Both the position numbers and the translations under genes were made by a program. This document shows positions 23,701 to 31,365 of a stretch of DNA of 64,000 bases, one piece after another; the stretch's first letter is position 1; each line of letters starts with the position of its first letter. Source of the stretch: Unio delphinus. Its lineage: Eukaryota; Mollusca; Bivalvia; Unionida; Unionidae. The notes under the pieces are model-generated. The model saw nothing but the letters and a program-made list of their open reading frames with translations. It made no database searches and had not been told where the DNA came from. The stretch spans positions 21,787,501 through 21,851,500 of the forward strand of contig JAQISU010000081.1 of NCBI GenBank assembly GCA_029339505.1, in the 5' to 3' direction.

Positions 23701-25745
23701 TCAGTATCAGGTGGCCTTTCTGAGCCACCACAGCTCCTAGACCTGTTAGACCCTGTGTCAGTATCAGGTGGCCTTTCTGAACCACCACAGCTCCTAGACC
23801 TGTTAGACCCTGTCTCAGTATGAGGTGGCTTCACTGAGCCACCACAGCTCTGATCTTGCCTCAAGATGAGGTGGCCTAATTTATAAATCAGGTCATTGTA
23901 ATGACTCCTAAGATAAGAATGACAAAGAGGAAATAAAATACATTTAGAATAAATACCAAAACATATGATTTGTTAACGCATTAGGCATGTGACAGCAGAT
24001 CCTAATCTATACTGTTGTGCAAAAAGAATGATATTTTCTTCAGTGTATAAATTTATGAATTGGGTAAGGAAGGCTTTATCATCTCCACAGATATCATAAA
24101 TATTGATGTACAAGTTGGATCCATCTGCAGACTGTATAGATCCAGAATTACCATCCTGTAATGCACCCGCAGATACGAGTCTATGCAGTTTGTTATGGGT
24201 AATTAGTACAACAAATAACATAGATCCTGACCTGCCTGCACATTATGTGATGGCAGATGTTGTTTGCAGGTTACCCAACTTACAAGTGTTTGCTTGTTTG
24301 TTTGATTAGGATTTTTAATGTAGCTATAAAAAAAATTTGAGTCATATTGCTACAATGTCTGCAGTGAGGCAGTATATAGTGATGTCTACACAGGGGCATC
24401 ATGCCGCAGACATGTAGCATGATGTCCCACCCAGTCACATACGGACACCAGGCCGACCAGTCCTAACACTAACTTCTTAATGCCGAGTGCCCAGCGAGTA
24501 AGCTGTTAATACCATTTTTGTAAGTCTTGGGTATGACTCGACTATAGATCGAACACATGACCTCCCGCTTCTACGGCAGACGCTCTAAACACTAGGCCTT
24601 TGGAGCGGTAGCTTACAAGTGAGTATATATGGTACAAGTACATATCCTTTAGATAGAATTACAAATAGGACTTGGAAGAATAAGCTAGTAAACCAAGTTA
24701 ATAAATCATTACCATAAATGGGTTCATACAATTCTTTATTTTATTTTGTGACACATTTATGCCACAATGTGACATAAACCTTGAAACTGTAGCCAACACT
24801 CAACACATCTAACACGGCCACTGAGCCATAAAAGTCTTAATATCAATATGGAAAGGTTAGAATAATTTAGTATACCATGACATTTATTAAACTCATCAAA
24901 TAATAAACAGTCATGCATCTCAACAAAAAGCAGACCAGCACGGCAAGCAAAGGTATTCAACAAAATCTAACAAGGACTCATCTATAATCAGGCTGTTCAA
25001 TTTTATTATAGTGTACAATTGTGAGAGGTTCCAAAATGTTGGTTCAAAATTGATTGTATTTACTAATTTCTAATGGACATGAAACTGCAAACTCAAATCT
25101 GCTTTGTTATTTCTGAAGTCTTCAGTACAATGCTCTAACTGATATGCCAAAATAGCATATGAGATGAGTTCTTGTTAGATTAGAAATTCAAAGAATTTAG
25201 TTGAATACCTTTGCTTGCCATACTGGTCTGATTTTGTTGAGATACATGACTGTTTATTATTTGATGATTATTGTTTGCATTTTGACTTAGGTTAGTGGTA
25301 TACATGGTGTTACTTTGAGTTTGGGTGTTTTATGGCACAGCAACACAAACAGGTTAATTGGTTCCAAGGTAATTGGAGTTAAGTACCTCACCCAAGGACA
25401 CACCACAATTGTAGCAGATCTTGAATGATAGGATTCAAACCCACATCCTTTGGCTGCAAACTCAGCATGCTAAACCCTAAGCCACATGGTTCCTGTTATA
25501 TGGTCTATTTTCATTCATAAGATGGTAAAACTGAGCTCTTTATGCATATGTATACCTGAAACATTTGATTTTTCAAAAATAATGTAGTCCCTGCCACTTT
25601 TTTTGAAAAAGTATCCCATTTGCAAGCCGGATGGACCAGCACCAATAATGCAGTAGTCATGGTAACATGAGGCTAAGGTCAAGGTTAGCAGCATCACAAG
25701 GACATGGAAGATGTGAATTCTGGAACTCAGTGGGCAGCAGTTCAT
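2137..25745 (-). CDS. FOXRED2: FOXRED2/ERFAD-like FAD-dependent oxidoreductase, 8 exons, C-terminus off window
   Basis: Joined exons (listed separately) give 1585 nt, 528 codons, with all seven junctions in frame and GT/AG. Seen: a signal peptide (hydrophobic residues about 11-26), the FAD Rossmann motif GAGPSG at 35-40, the block [11 protein letters not shown] followed by [11 protein letters not shown], an ATG motif (VATG, 178-181), a second dinucleotide motif GRGNSA at 218-223, [29 protein letters not shown] and VINMQYG. From family knowledge, vertebrate FOXRED2 (ERFAD) is an ER-luminal flavoprotein that works with SEL1L, OS-9 and ERdj5 in ER-associated degradation. The human protein has about 150 further residues and an ER-retention tail; that part lies left of position 1. 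Introns are 1.2-6.8 kb and full of repeats. FOXRED2 fits much better than mitochondrial FOXRED1 or FMO enzymes. The exact substrate is unknown. Confidence 0.93.
2510..2662. repeat. Four- to five-copy roughly 36-40 bp tandem repeat
   Basis: CTTCCTGTTGGTAAATTT with ACACAGCT recurs four times, plus a diverged fifth copy (ATTCTGTTGGTAAC). It lies within intron 7. Confidence 0.8.
2700..3435 (+). mobile_element. Decayed L2/CR1-type LINE, 3' end of reverse transcriptase
   Basis: Plus-strand translation, across frameshifts and stops, shows [40 protein letters not shown] and a terminal FKSALKTHL. This is the order found at the C-terminal end of L2/CR1-clade reverse transcriptases. It is followed by a GCGCTATACAAA stretch and an ATT repeat, the classic L2-type 3' tail. 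A small duplication of GCTGCAACGTGGAATG lies inside. There is no intact frame, so this is a dead copy in intron 7. Confidence 0.82.
3974..4139 (-). CDS. FOXRED2: FOXRED2-like exon 7
   Basis: This exon encodes [18 protein letters not shown] and [20 protein letters not shown], both conserved in FOXRED2. The acceptor is ACATTTCAG, the donor GTATGT (3968-3973). Length is 166 nt, entering in phase 1 and leaving in phase 2. Confidence 0.94.
4660..5843. repeat. AT-rich satellite, 11 units of roughly 100-112 bp, abutting exon 6
   Basis: Each unit carries TGTATGTACATGTAATTATT, TTACATTAAGCCTAGACATA and ATATATGTAAAATATT. Two length classes differ by the presence of CTGTAAATTAC. The right-most unit runs into exon 6, and its GACCTGTGTATCTAAAGCC is both repeat sequence and the exon's last 16 coding bases plus the first donor bases (complementary strand). 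It fills most of intron 6. Confidence 0.92.
5827..5993 (-). CDS. FOXRED2: FOXRED2-like exon 6, next to a satellite array
   Basis: This exon encodes a short linker, [19 protein letters not shown], and [18 protein letters not shown], where the FAD-domain signature closes. The acceptor is TTAATTTAG. The donor is CAG/GTCAAT, a weak match to consensus, and it lies inside the last unit of a tandem repeat that fills much of the next intron (see the repeat at 4660-5843). Length is 167 nt; the joined frame is correct. Confidence 0.92.
7160..7399 (-). CDS. FOXRED2: FOXRED2-like exon 5
   Basis: This exon encodes [20 protein letters not shown] and, after a variable lysine-rich stretch, [19 protein letters not shown]. 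Both blocks are hallmark FOXRED2 tracts. The acceptor is TTTTACAG, the donor GTAAGT (7154-7159). Length is 240 nt. The variable middle is shorter than I recall for the human protein. Confidence 0.94.
7525..7616. repeat. Four-copy GGGGAAACAAGATTTAC repeat
   Basis: Four short units of 21-28 bp contain GGAAACAAGATTTA, in intron 4 close to exon 5. No coding meaning is seen. Confidence 0.85.
7699..8011 (-). mobile_element. tRNA-derived SINE, family A, copy 1
   Basis: On the minus strand, the head has a pol III A box (TGGCCTAGTGGTTAGAG) and a B box (GGATTCGATCC). A body of about 200 bp and a tail ending in ATTAAAAACCCTAATCAAA follow. It is flanked by a 10-bp direct repeat TGTGTTACTT at 7689-7698 and 8012-8021, a target-site duplication. 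It is homologous to the copies at 24289 and 61349. Confidence 0.9.
8090..10440 (-). mobile_element. Decayed DIRS-type (tyrosine-recombinase) retrotransposon fragment
   Basis: At the low end, the minus frame reads [30 protein letters not shown] and [11 protein letters not shown]. This is the RNase H block typical of DIRS elements, preceded in frame by [10 protein letters not shown]. Higher up, minus frames at 8781-9013 and 9121-10410 look like a DIRS gag-like protein, including a C-x2-C-rich N-terminus (CIICTMC) and a region with [10 protein letters not shown]. Only about 300 bp separate the gag-like tail from the RNase H start, so most of the reverse transcriptase has been lost, and no tyrosine recombinase is seen. 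Frames are broken many times. Base composition is clearly GC-richer than the surrounding intron 4, as expected for an insertion. Confidence 0.65.
9868..9903 (+). other. G-rich tract, G-quadruplex candidate
   Basis: Seven or more G runs of three to six, separated by single T or short spacers (GGGTGGGGTGGGG type), lie inside the DIRS relic. Confidence 0.7.
10441..11885. other. Intron 4 sequence, no gene seen
   Basis: AT-rich sequence with no long open frame, no splice-supported exon and no clear element. Confidence 0.5.
11892..12072. mobile_element. Probable MITE with imperfect terminal inverted repeats
   Basis: The left end, ACAGTCAAATCTGAGCAGAG, is a partial inverted match to the right end (TTAATGTAGGCTTGAT). 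Inside, the phrases GGGACC and GGTGGTCGTTAATG are typical of a widespread invertebrate MITE of this kind. It ends less than 40 bp from the exon 4 donor. Confidence 0.45.
12110..12230 (-). CDS. FOXRED2: FOXRED2-like exon 4: second nucleotide-binding motif
   Basis: This exon encodes [18 protein letters not shown] followed by [20 protein letters not shown]. The codon for the first glycine of GRGNSA is split across the exon 3/4 junction and is restored correctly by splicing. The acceptor is AATTTCAG; the donor is AG/GTAAAA at 12104-12109. Length is 121 nt. Confidence 0.94.
12496..12735. repeat. Roughly 34-bp minisatellite, about seven units
   Basis: Units share AATACGAATAATTGGACCAA and CTATTCGGCCA, with substitutions. 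It lies in intron 3, about 270 bp upstream of exon 4. Confidence 0.88.
13128..13232 (-). mobile_element. tRNA-like SINE head, family C, copy 1
   Basis: The minus strand contains A-box-like GTGGTTGAGTGGACTAAAG and B-box-like GGGTTCAAGTCGC, with no functional tRNA fold expected. It is the same family as 19090-19345. Confidence 0.65.
13240..15295. other. Intron 3 sequence, no gene seen
   Basis: Very AT-rich. Open frames here are short and lack motifs, and no additional repeat family was recognised. Confidence 0.5.
15302..15432 (-). CDS. FOXRED2: FOXRED2-like exon 3
   Basis: This exon encodes [18 protein letters not shown] and then [18 protein letters not shown], ending at KTVLIL. VATG is the ATG-type motif that links FAD and NADPH domains in this flavoprotein class. 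The acceptor is TTTTAAAG, the donor a consensus GTAAGT (15296-15301). Length is 131 nt. Confidence 0.94.
15440..18370. other. Intron 2 sequence
   Basis: Contents are a poly-C run at about 16470, a 56-bp direct duplication at 17637-17748 and CA-rich sequence at 18235-18325. A 104-codon plus-strand frame at 17769-18083 has no recognisable motif. Confidence 0.5.
17637..17748. repeat. Two-copy 56-bp direct duplication
   Basis: GACTATACAGCTAGTACTTC through GCCACAGGCTAAGCATAATA occurs twice in direct succession, almost without change, which implies a recent event. Confidence 0.92.
18377..18707 (-). CDS. FOXRED2: FOXRED2-like exon 2
   Basis: This exon encodes residues 64-174, including [19 protein letters not shown], a tract conserved in FOXRED2, then [10 protein letters not shown] and [10 protein letters not shown]. 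The acceptor is TTTGTTTCAG before 18707; the donor is GTGAGT at 18371-18376. It enters in phase 1 and exits in phase 2. Length is 331 nt with no internal stop. Confidence 0.95.
19090..19345 (-). mobile_element. tRNA-like SINE, family C, copy 2
   Basis: The minus-strand head has AAGTGGCCTAAAGTGCTCGC (A-box-like) and GGGGTTTGAGTCTCAG (B-box-like). A body of about 150 bp follows. It matches the head at 13128-13232. Confidence 0.65.
20238..20283. repeat. (TA)n microsatellite
   Basis: Uninterrupted TA dinucleotides within the LTR-like insertion. Confidence 0.97.
20734..20788. repeat. (AC)n microsatellite
   Basis: Uninterrupted AC dinucleotides. The cysteine/valine-rich minus-strand frames over it are artefacts. 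Confidence 0.97.
22480..23355. other. Intron 1 sequence, no gene seen
   Basis: The short motif ACATGTCATA recurs four times at 22715-22830. No coding or mobile-element signal was recognised. Confidence 0.5.
23360..23572 (-). mobile_element. tRNA-derived SINE, family B, copy 1
   Basis: The minus strand shows an A box (GGTGGCTCAGTGATTGG) and a B box (GGGTTCGAATCCTACC). The body contains TCCTTGGACAAAACACATTA. It resembles 25305-25496. Confidence 0.7.
23560..23880. repeat. Roughly 57-60 bp minisatellite, about five units
   Basis: Units contain GAGCCACCACAGCTC, GACCTGTTAGACCCTG and CAGTATCAGGTGGC. On the minus strand they stay in frame and would encode about 19-residue repeats ([16 protein letters not shown]). 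The first unit's GAGCCACCA overlaps the SINE head, so the array may have grown from it. It sits inside intron 1 with no splice evidence. Confidence 0.85.
24289..24611 (-). mobile_element. tRNA-derived SINE, family A, copy 2
   Basis: Homologous to 7699-8011 across the whole length (shared GCTACAATGTCTGCAGTGAG and GACATGTAGCATGATGTC). It is flanked by the direct repeat CTTACAAGTG at 24279-24288 and 24612-24621. Confidence 0.9.
25305..25496 (-). mobile_element. tRNA-derived SINE, family B, copy 2
   Basis: The minus strand has GTGGCTTAGGGTTTAGC (A-box-like) and GGGTTTGAATCCTATC (B-box-like), then a body with GTGTCCTTGGGTGAGG shared with copy 1. It lies directly next to exon 1 of the FOXRED2-like gene, on the intron side. 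Confidence 0.65.
25556..25745 (-). CDS. FOXRED2: FOXRED2-like exon 1: signal peptide and FAD-binding motif
   Basis: The first ATG in frame is at 25745-25743 and gives [10 protein letters not shown], then a hydrophobic run ending near TLASC, a typical ER signal peptide. [20 protein letters not shown] follows, the FAD-binding GxGxxG beta-alpha-beta. The open frame continues about five codons upstream of this ATG, but only from a GTG. The exon ends with a phase-1 G at 25556 before the donor GTATAC (25550-25555). A good acceptor (TTTTACAG, AG at 25779-25780) suggests that the 5' UTR is spliced and that further non-coding exons lie to the right. Confidence 0.92.
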
Positions 25746-25774
25746 TTTGGAAAATAGCACTCAGCTCTCGTCAT
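25742..25774 (-). promoter_or_regulatory. Short upstream open frame overlapping the FOXRED2-like start
   Basis: If the acceptor at 25779-25780 is used, the first ATG in the exon is at 25774-25772. Its ten-codon frame ends in a TGA that shares two bases with the main ATG (an ATGA overlap). Such a frame could lower translation or feed reinitiation. It depends on the true 5' exon boundary. Confidence 0.4.
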
Positions 25775-25784
25775 TTACCTGTAA

Positions 25785-27837
25785 AATGAAACATGGCAAA
25801 ACTTTCAGCTGTCATAAAGGATTCAAAGCTCATGAGATAAAATTATAAAAGTGCATGATAATATTGTTAAGTACAATGGAACAGGTATTCTGAATTATTA
25901 TGTCCCCTGATATCAGATAAAATGTTTCACTTTCAGCTAAAATCAGGAAAGTAGTCACCACTTGAGTCCAATTAGGCTTTATCCAACTGGTAAACCACTT
26001 GTCTGACAGACTAGAATAAGTCAGAGAAAATTATACATGTCAAGAAAATCTTATTAATATCTCTTGTCCATAAATGAATGTACAATTTTCTATAACCTAT
26101 CAAATCCTCTGGACTTTTTATGAATATCTTGCTTATATGAGCCCAATTAAAAAAGTCACTTAAATCAGATTAATATACCTCAAAAGTATTCTAACAAAAA
26201 ATTCAGCTTGTCATCCCTCATTAAGACATCTGTAAGTATTCAACCGAACAGTCTGTGATGTGAAGCATTATCAATGAGTTGATTTAAGATAAACAGCCTT
26301 TAAAATATGTGATACATCTGTAAAACATAACCAATTTTAACCAACAACAATATTTATATCAATATATTTAACTGAGCAGGAATGGACAAAGGCACAAATT
26401 ATGAAAAAGTACAGATCCACCAAGGCATTTCTCTGTAAATCTTTTTTGTTTACAAACAAATTTGTACAATATACTTAATGCCAACTGAATGTGAATTTGC
26501 AGTGACAACCTAAAACATTTGTCAAATTAGTTCTCAGTCAGTACAACACTCTTTATTATAAAGATTCCAGATATAAGGCAGTTTTTTTTAAACAACCTCA
26601 TTATAATGTTCAAATACACAAATAAATGTATAATTGTGTGGCAATACAGTTCTTAGAATAATACAGGAACAAGATTTTTGCTGAGTTCATGTGATACCAG
26701 AAATATTAACTATATTATCTAAAATGAGCCAGTGCCTTATTCAGAATTTGAAAAGATAAGATAATATATTGACAATCTGAAAGCTGCATTGAAAGCATAA
26801 ATCCTGGTTCCTGGGAGCAAACAGCAAGTGATCACATCATTTGGTGTTCCTCTATGCACAAAGGCTCCAAATTGTGCAAAGCCAACCCTCAGATGACTGA
26901 AAGGTCCTTGTCGAATCGACAGACAACAACCAACCAACCATATATAAATAATTAATCAATTATAACCGATCATTATTTGCATGAGCAAACCAATATGATA
27001 ACAATTGTGAAACTCCATAAACAACTGGATGGAAAGGGAGACTACTTGTCCTTAGATGCATGCAAAACAGATTTGGGACATCTCTAGAAGAATTGATGCA
27101 CATTCTTTTCTGGCTTGCCTCTTTATATGTAGTGATAACAACTGAACTGAAGAACAAAATATTATGACAATAGACTTCAGTGTCAATGCCAATTTATCAC
27201 CACATTTGTTTTCAAGAATGTAAGAGTGATTGTGAATGTCTAGGGTTAGGACTTAATTTTAACTACATTTAGTAGAAATTTTACAACTCACCAGAAAGTA
27301 TTTAAAATATATATTCATGTACAAAATAGTATTTTGTCAAATTTGATTATGTTTACACATTTATGAAGTATAAAAAGAGAAATTAATACTAAATTTAACA
27401 GAAAAGCACAAAACTGTAATATACTGTATTAACATTCTGTTGCTACAAATAGTTCGACAGTTACAGGTCACCTTAGGTCAGCTCCAGGCTCTAACTCAGT
27501 TGTAACTGATAACATTGGCATGAGAAACTAGTGTATGTGTTTTCTCAGTGTGAGTCAGTTGTAATCTAGCCATTAAAGTAGTTAGACCAACCCATGTTTT
27601 GTGTTATTTAGCAAAACATAACAACATTGCCACTTGCTTAGGCCCTTTTACAATCTTCCAATGACTTTTATTTCATCCTATTTATTTCTATTCAAGTGTT
27701 TCTTTTGGAATTTCCTCATATACAGCAAACAATTTCTGAGCAGTAACCATATTAGTCACATATTGTTGTTCATTCCTGCCATTCAAATCAATACTGTTCT
27801 TAAAACTTTGCATCCCAACGCAAGAATCCAAAGTAAC
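25785..27837. other. Upstream flank or 5' intron of the FOXRED2-like gene
   Basis: AT-rich sequence with no CpG-rich promoter, no clear TATA-plus-start arrangement and no protein-coding exon. A non-coding first exon may lie here or further right, but none can be pointed to. Confidence 0.4.
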
Positions 27838-30295
27838 ATGGGATCATATTGTTTAAAGAAGGCTGCATTGAACAGCATGGGATCATATTGGCATGCTTAC
27901 AAAAGGCTGCATTCAATAGCATGGGATCATATTAGGATGTTTACAAAAGGCTGCAATCAGCAGCATGGGATCATATTAGGATGTTTACAGAAGGCTGCAT
28001 TCAGCAGCATGGGATCGTATTAGCATGTTTACAGAAGGCTGCATTGAACACCTTGAGATCATTTTGGTATGTTTACAGAAGGCTGAATTAAACAGCAGGG
28101 ATCATATTGGCATGTTTACAGACGACTGTATTCAACAGCATGGGATCATATTAGCATGTTTACAGAAGGCTGTATTCAACAGCATGGGATCATACAGGCA
28201 CGTTTACAGAAGGCTGCATTGATCAGCATTGGATCATACTGGCATATTTACAGAAGGCTGCATTCAACAGCATGGGATCATATCAACATGTTTACAGAAG
28301 GCTGCATTCAACAGCATAAGATCATATTGGGATGTTTACAGAAGACAGCATTCAACAGCATCATCTGCATGGGATCATATTGGCATGCTTACAAAAGGCT
28401 GCATTCAACAACATGGGATCATATTGGATCATACTGGCATATTTACAGAAGGCTGCATTCAACAGCATGGGATCATATCAACATGTTTACAGAAGCCTGC
28501 ATTCAACAGCAAGAGATCATATTGGGATGTTTACAGAAGACAGCATTCAACAGCATCATCTGCATGGGATCATATTGGCATGCTTACAAAAGGCTGCATT
28601 CAACAACATGGGATCATATTGGATCATACTGGCATGTTTACAGAAGGCTGCATTCAACAGCATAAGATCATATTAGCATGTTTAAAGAAGGCTGCATTCA
28701 ACAGCATGGGATCATATTGGCATGTTTACAGATGACTGCAACTGAACAGCATGGGATCATATTAGCATGTTTACAAAAGGCTGCATTAAACAGCATAAGA
28801 TCATATTGGCATATTTACAGAAGGATGCATTCAACAGCATGGGATCATATTGGCATGTTTACAAAAGGCTGCATTTAACAGCATGGGATCATATTGGATC
28901 ATATCGGCATGTTTACAGAAGACAGCATTCAAGAGCATGGGATCATATTAGCATGTTTACAGAAGGCTGCATTCAACAGCATGGGATCATATTTGCATGT
29001 TTACAGAAGGCTGCATTCAACAGCATGGGATCATATTAGTATGTTTACAGAAGGCTGCATTCAACAGCATGGGATCATATTGGCATGTTTACAGAAGAGA
29101 GCATTCAACAGCATCATCTGCATGGGATCATATTGGCATGCTTACAAAAGGCTGCATTCAACAACATGGGATCATATTGGATCATACTGGCATGTTTACA
29201 GAAGGCTGCATTCAACAGCATGAGATCATTTTAGCATGTTTAAAGAAGGCTGCATTCAACAGCATGGGATCATATTGGCATGTTTACAGATGACTGCAAC
29301 TGAACAGCATGGGATCATATTAGCATGTTTACAAAAGGCTGCATTAAACAGCATAAGATCATATTGGCATATTTACAGAAGGCTGCATTCAACAGCATGG
29401 GATCATATTGGCATGTTTATAGAAGGCTGCATTCAACAGCATGGGATCATATTGGCATGTTTACAAAAGGCTGCAGTCAACAGCATGAGATCATATTGGC
29501 ATGTTTACAAAAGGCTGCAGTCAACAGCATGGGATCATATTGGCATGTTTACAAAAGGCTGCATTTAACAGCATGGGATCATATTGGATCATATTGGCAT
29601 GTTTACAGAAGGTTGCATTCAAGAGCATGGGATCATATTAGCATGTTTACAGAAGGCTGCATTCAACAGCATGGGATCATACTGACATGTTTATAGAAGG
29701 CTGCATTCAACAGCATGGGATCATATTAGTATGTTTACAGAAGGCTGCATTCAACAGCATGGGATCATATTGGCATGCTTACAAAAGGCTGCATTCAACA
29801 GCATGGGATCATATTGGCATGTTTACAAAAGGCTGCATTCAATAGCATGGGATCATATTAGCATGTTTACAAAAGGCTGCATTCAACAGCATGGGATGAT
29901 ATTAGCATGTTTACAGAAGGTTGCATTCAACAGCATGGGATCATATTGGCATGTTTACAGAAGGCTGCATTCAACAGCATGGGATCATATTGGCATGTTT
30001 ACAAAAGGCTGCTTTTAACAGCATGGGATCATATTAGCATGTTTACAAAAGCAGTGTTTCCCTTTACCTTCATTTGCGCTTCAGAGACCCCCAAATTTCT
30101 AATTCGACGCCCAGTTTTGATACCAAAATTCGTCTTTTATTCAGTCTGACTCTCACATTTGACACCAAGGCGAGTTTTGACCCTCAGTCTTGCACCCCTA
30201 GGGGATACACTGAAAAGGCTGCATTTAACAGCATGGGATCATATTGGATCATACTGGCATATTTACAGAAGGCTGCATTCAGTGGCAGGTTATCA
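27838..30295. repeat. 44-bp minisatellite, about 56 copies
   Basis: The unit contains AGCATGGGATCATATTGGCA, TGTTTACAGAAGGCTG and CATTCAAC. Spacing is 44 bp where measured (29041 to 29085). 44 is not a multiple of three and the unit has almost no stops in any plus frame, so many overlapping frames of 66-169 codons result. They all encode the same cycling peptide (FTEGCIQQHGIILACLQKAA) and are not good gene candidates. A larger unit with CAGCATCATCTGCATG recurs at about 28350, 28550 and 29110. Confidence 0.95.
30050..30210. other. Unrelated 160-bp segment inside the 44-bp array
   Basis: GC-richer sequence interrupts the array (motifs GCGCTTCAGAGACCCCC and AAGGCGAGTTTTGACC), after which the repeat resumes. 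No element ends or target duplication were recognised. Confidence 0.65.
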
Positions 30296-30299
30296 TATT

Positions 30300-31360
30300 A
30301 ACATGTTTGCAGAAAGCTGCATTCCACATTCTAGAGAAGCAATTTGATATGTGTCAATGTCTTCATCTCAGAGAATGAAATAAAACAACTCTCATGGTCT
30401 CCATTACATAATCCTGACTGAAATTTAGGTTCTAAATTTAACAATACTTTATTGTTAGATAATTAAATTGCAATGCAAGTTAATACATGTTTTTTTTTTT
30501 AAATATGAACTAATTAACATTGCATGGATAATTTATCCGAGGATACAAAAATACAAAATAACACGCATTACGAATTTCATTCAGTTATCTCCCTTACACC
30601 ATATATGGCATTTCAAGAACTAAAACGTTCCAGTGCTTGTTTATATTTTAAACATTTTAATAATAAAAAAAAAGATAAATATTATTTTAGACCTCAGTCT
30701 TGATGCAAATGTTAAATACAACCGATTTACTAATCTCTCACATCAAAGTTTAAAAACTGATACAATGATTTCTATTGTGTTTTTTCTGCGTCCAATTCAA
30801 ACCCATTATTTTTAATTTATGTAAGGACCAATATAAATTATATGCATCTAAACCTGATTATTCCCTCTTTTTAAAAAAAAAAAAAAAATGGGCAATGCAC
30901 AAAGCTACACATAAGGTTTGATGTTTGTAAACTTCTGGCTGTCATGATTTGGCCCACGGAGCACTGCCTCACATATTCAAATGCAGAGTGATAAACATCC
31001 TCATTTCATTGTTCTCAATGGTGTTGTTTCTTTTGATTCATTTATTGTAAGCTACAGATCAGTTTGTCAATACACACTTTCCTCCTAAACTTTTGCCCAA
31101 AAAGTGGCTTCGTAAGGTAATAAAATCCGAAATATGAAACATACATAGTTAATTCTTGGATTAGCAGCTTAAGACCGAATAAATTTATGGTTATTACCTT
31201 GTATTTCTTAGTATATTTAAATCAAAATTCTGAATATTCCAGTTCTTCACGGAAAAAAATTAATCCCGCAGTCGCTTAATGTCAAACATGTCTGAATGTT
31301 TACTATGTCGGGTTCCAACACGTGGTTTCCAAAATGTACACAGTTGTATCCCTAAAACGG
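30300..31360. other. Intergenic AT-rich stretch
   Basis: Homopolymer runs at 30490 and 30870. No gene or named repeat was recognised. Confidence 0.5.
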
Positions 31361-31365
31361 CTATT

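Noticed and set aside
28156..29696. Overlapping plus-strand frames of up to 169 codons
   Set aside because: All encode the same cycling peptide from the 44-bp minisatellite; there is no signal, domain or splice evidence.
27838..30295. Possible CRISPR-like array
   Set aside because: Units are contiguous without unique spacers, the setting is a eukaryotic genome, and there are no cas genes.
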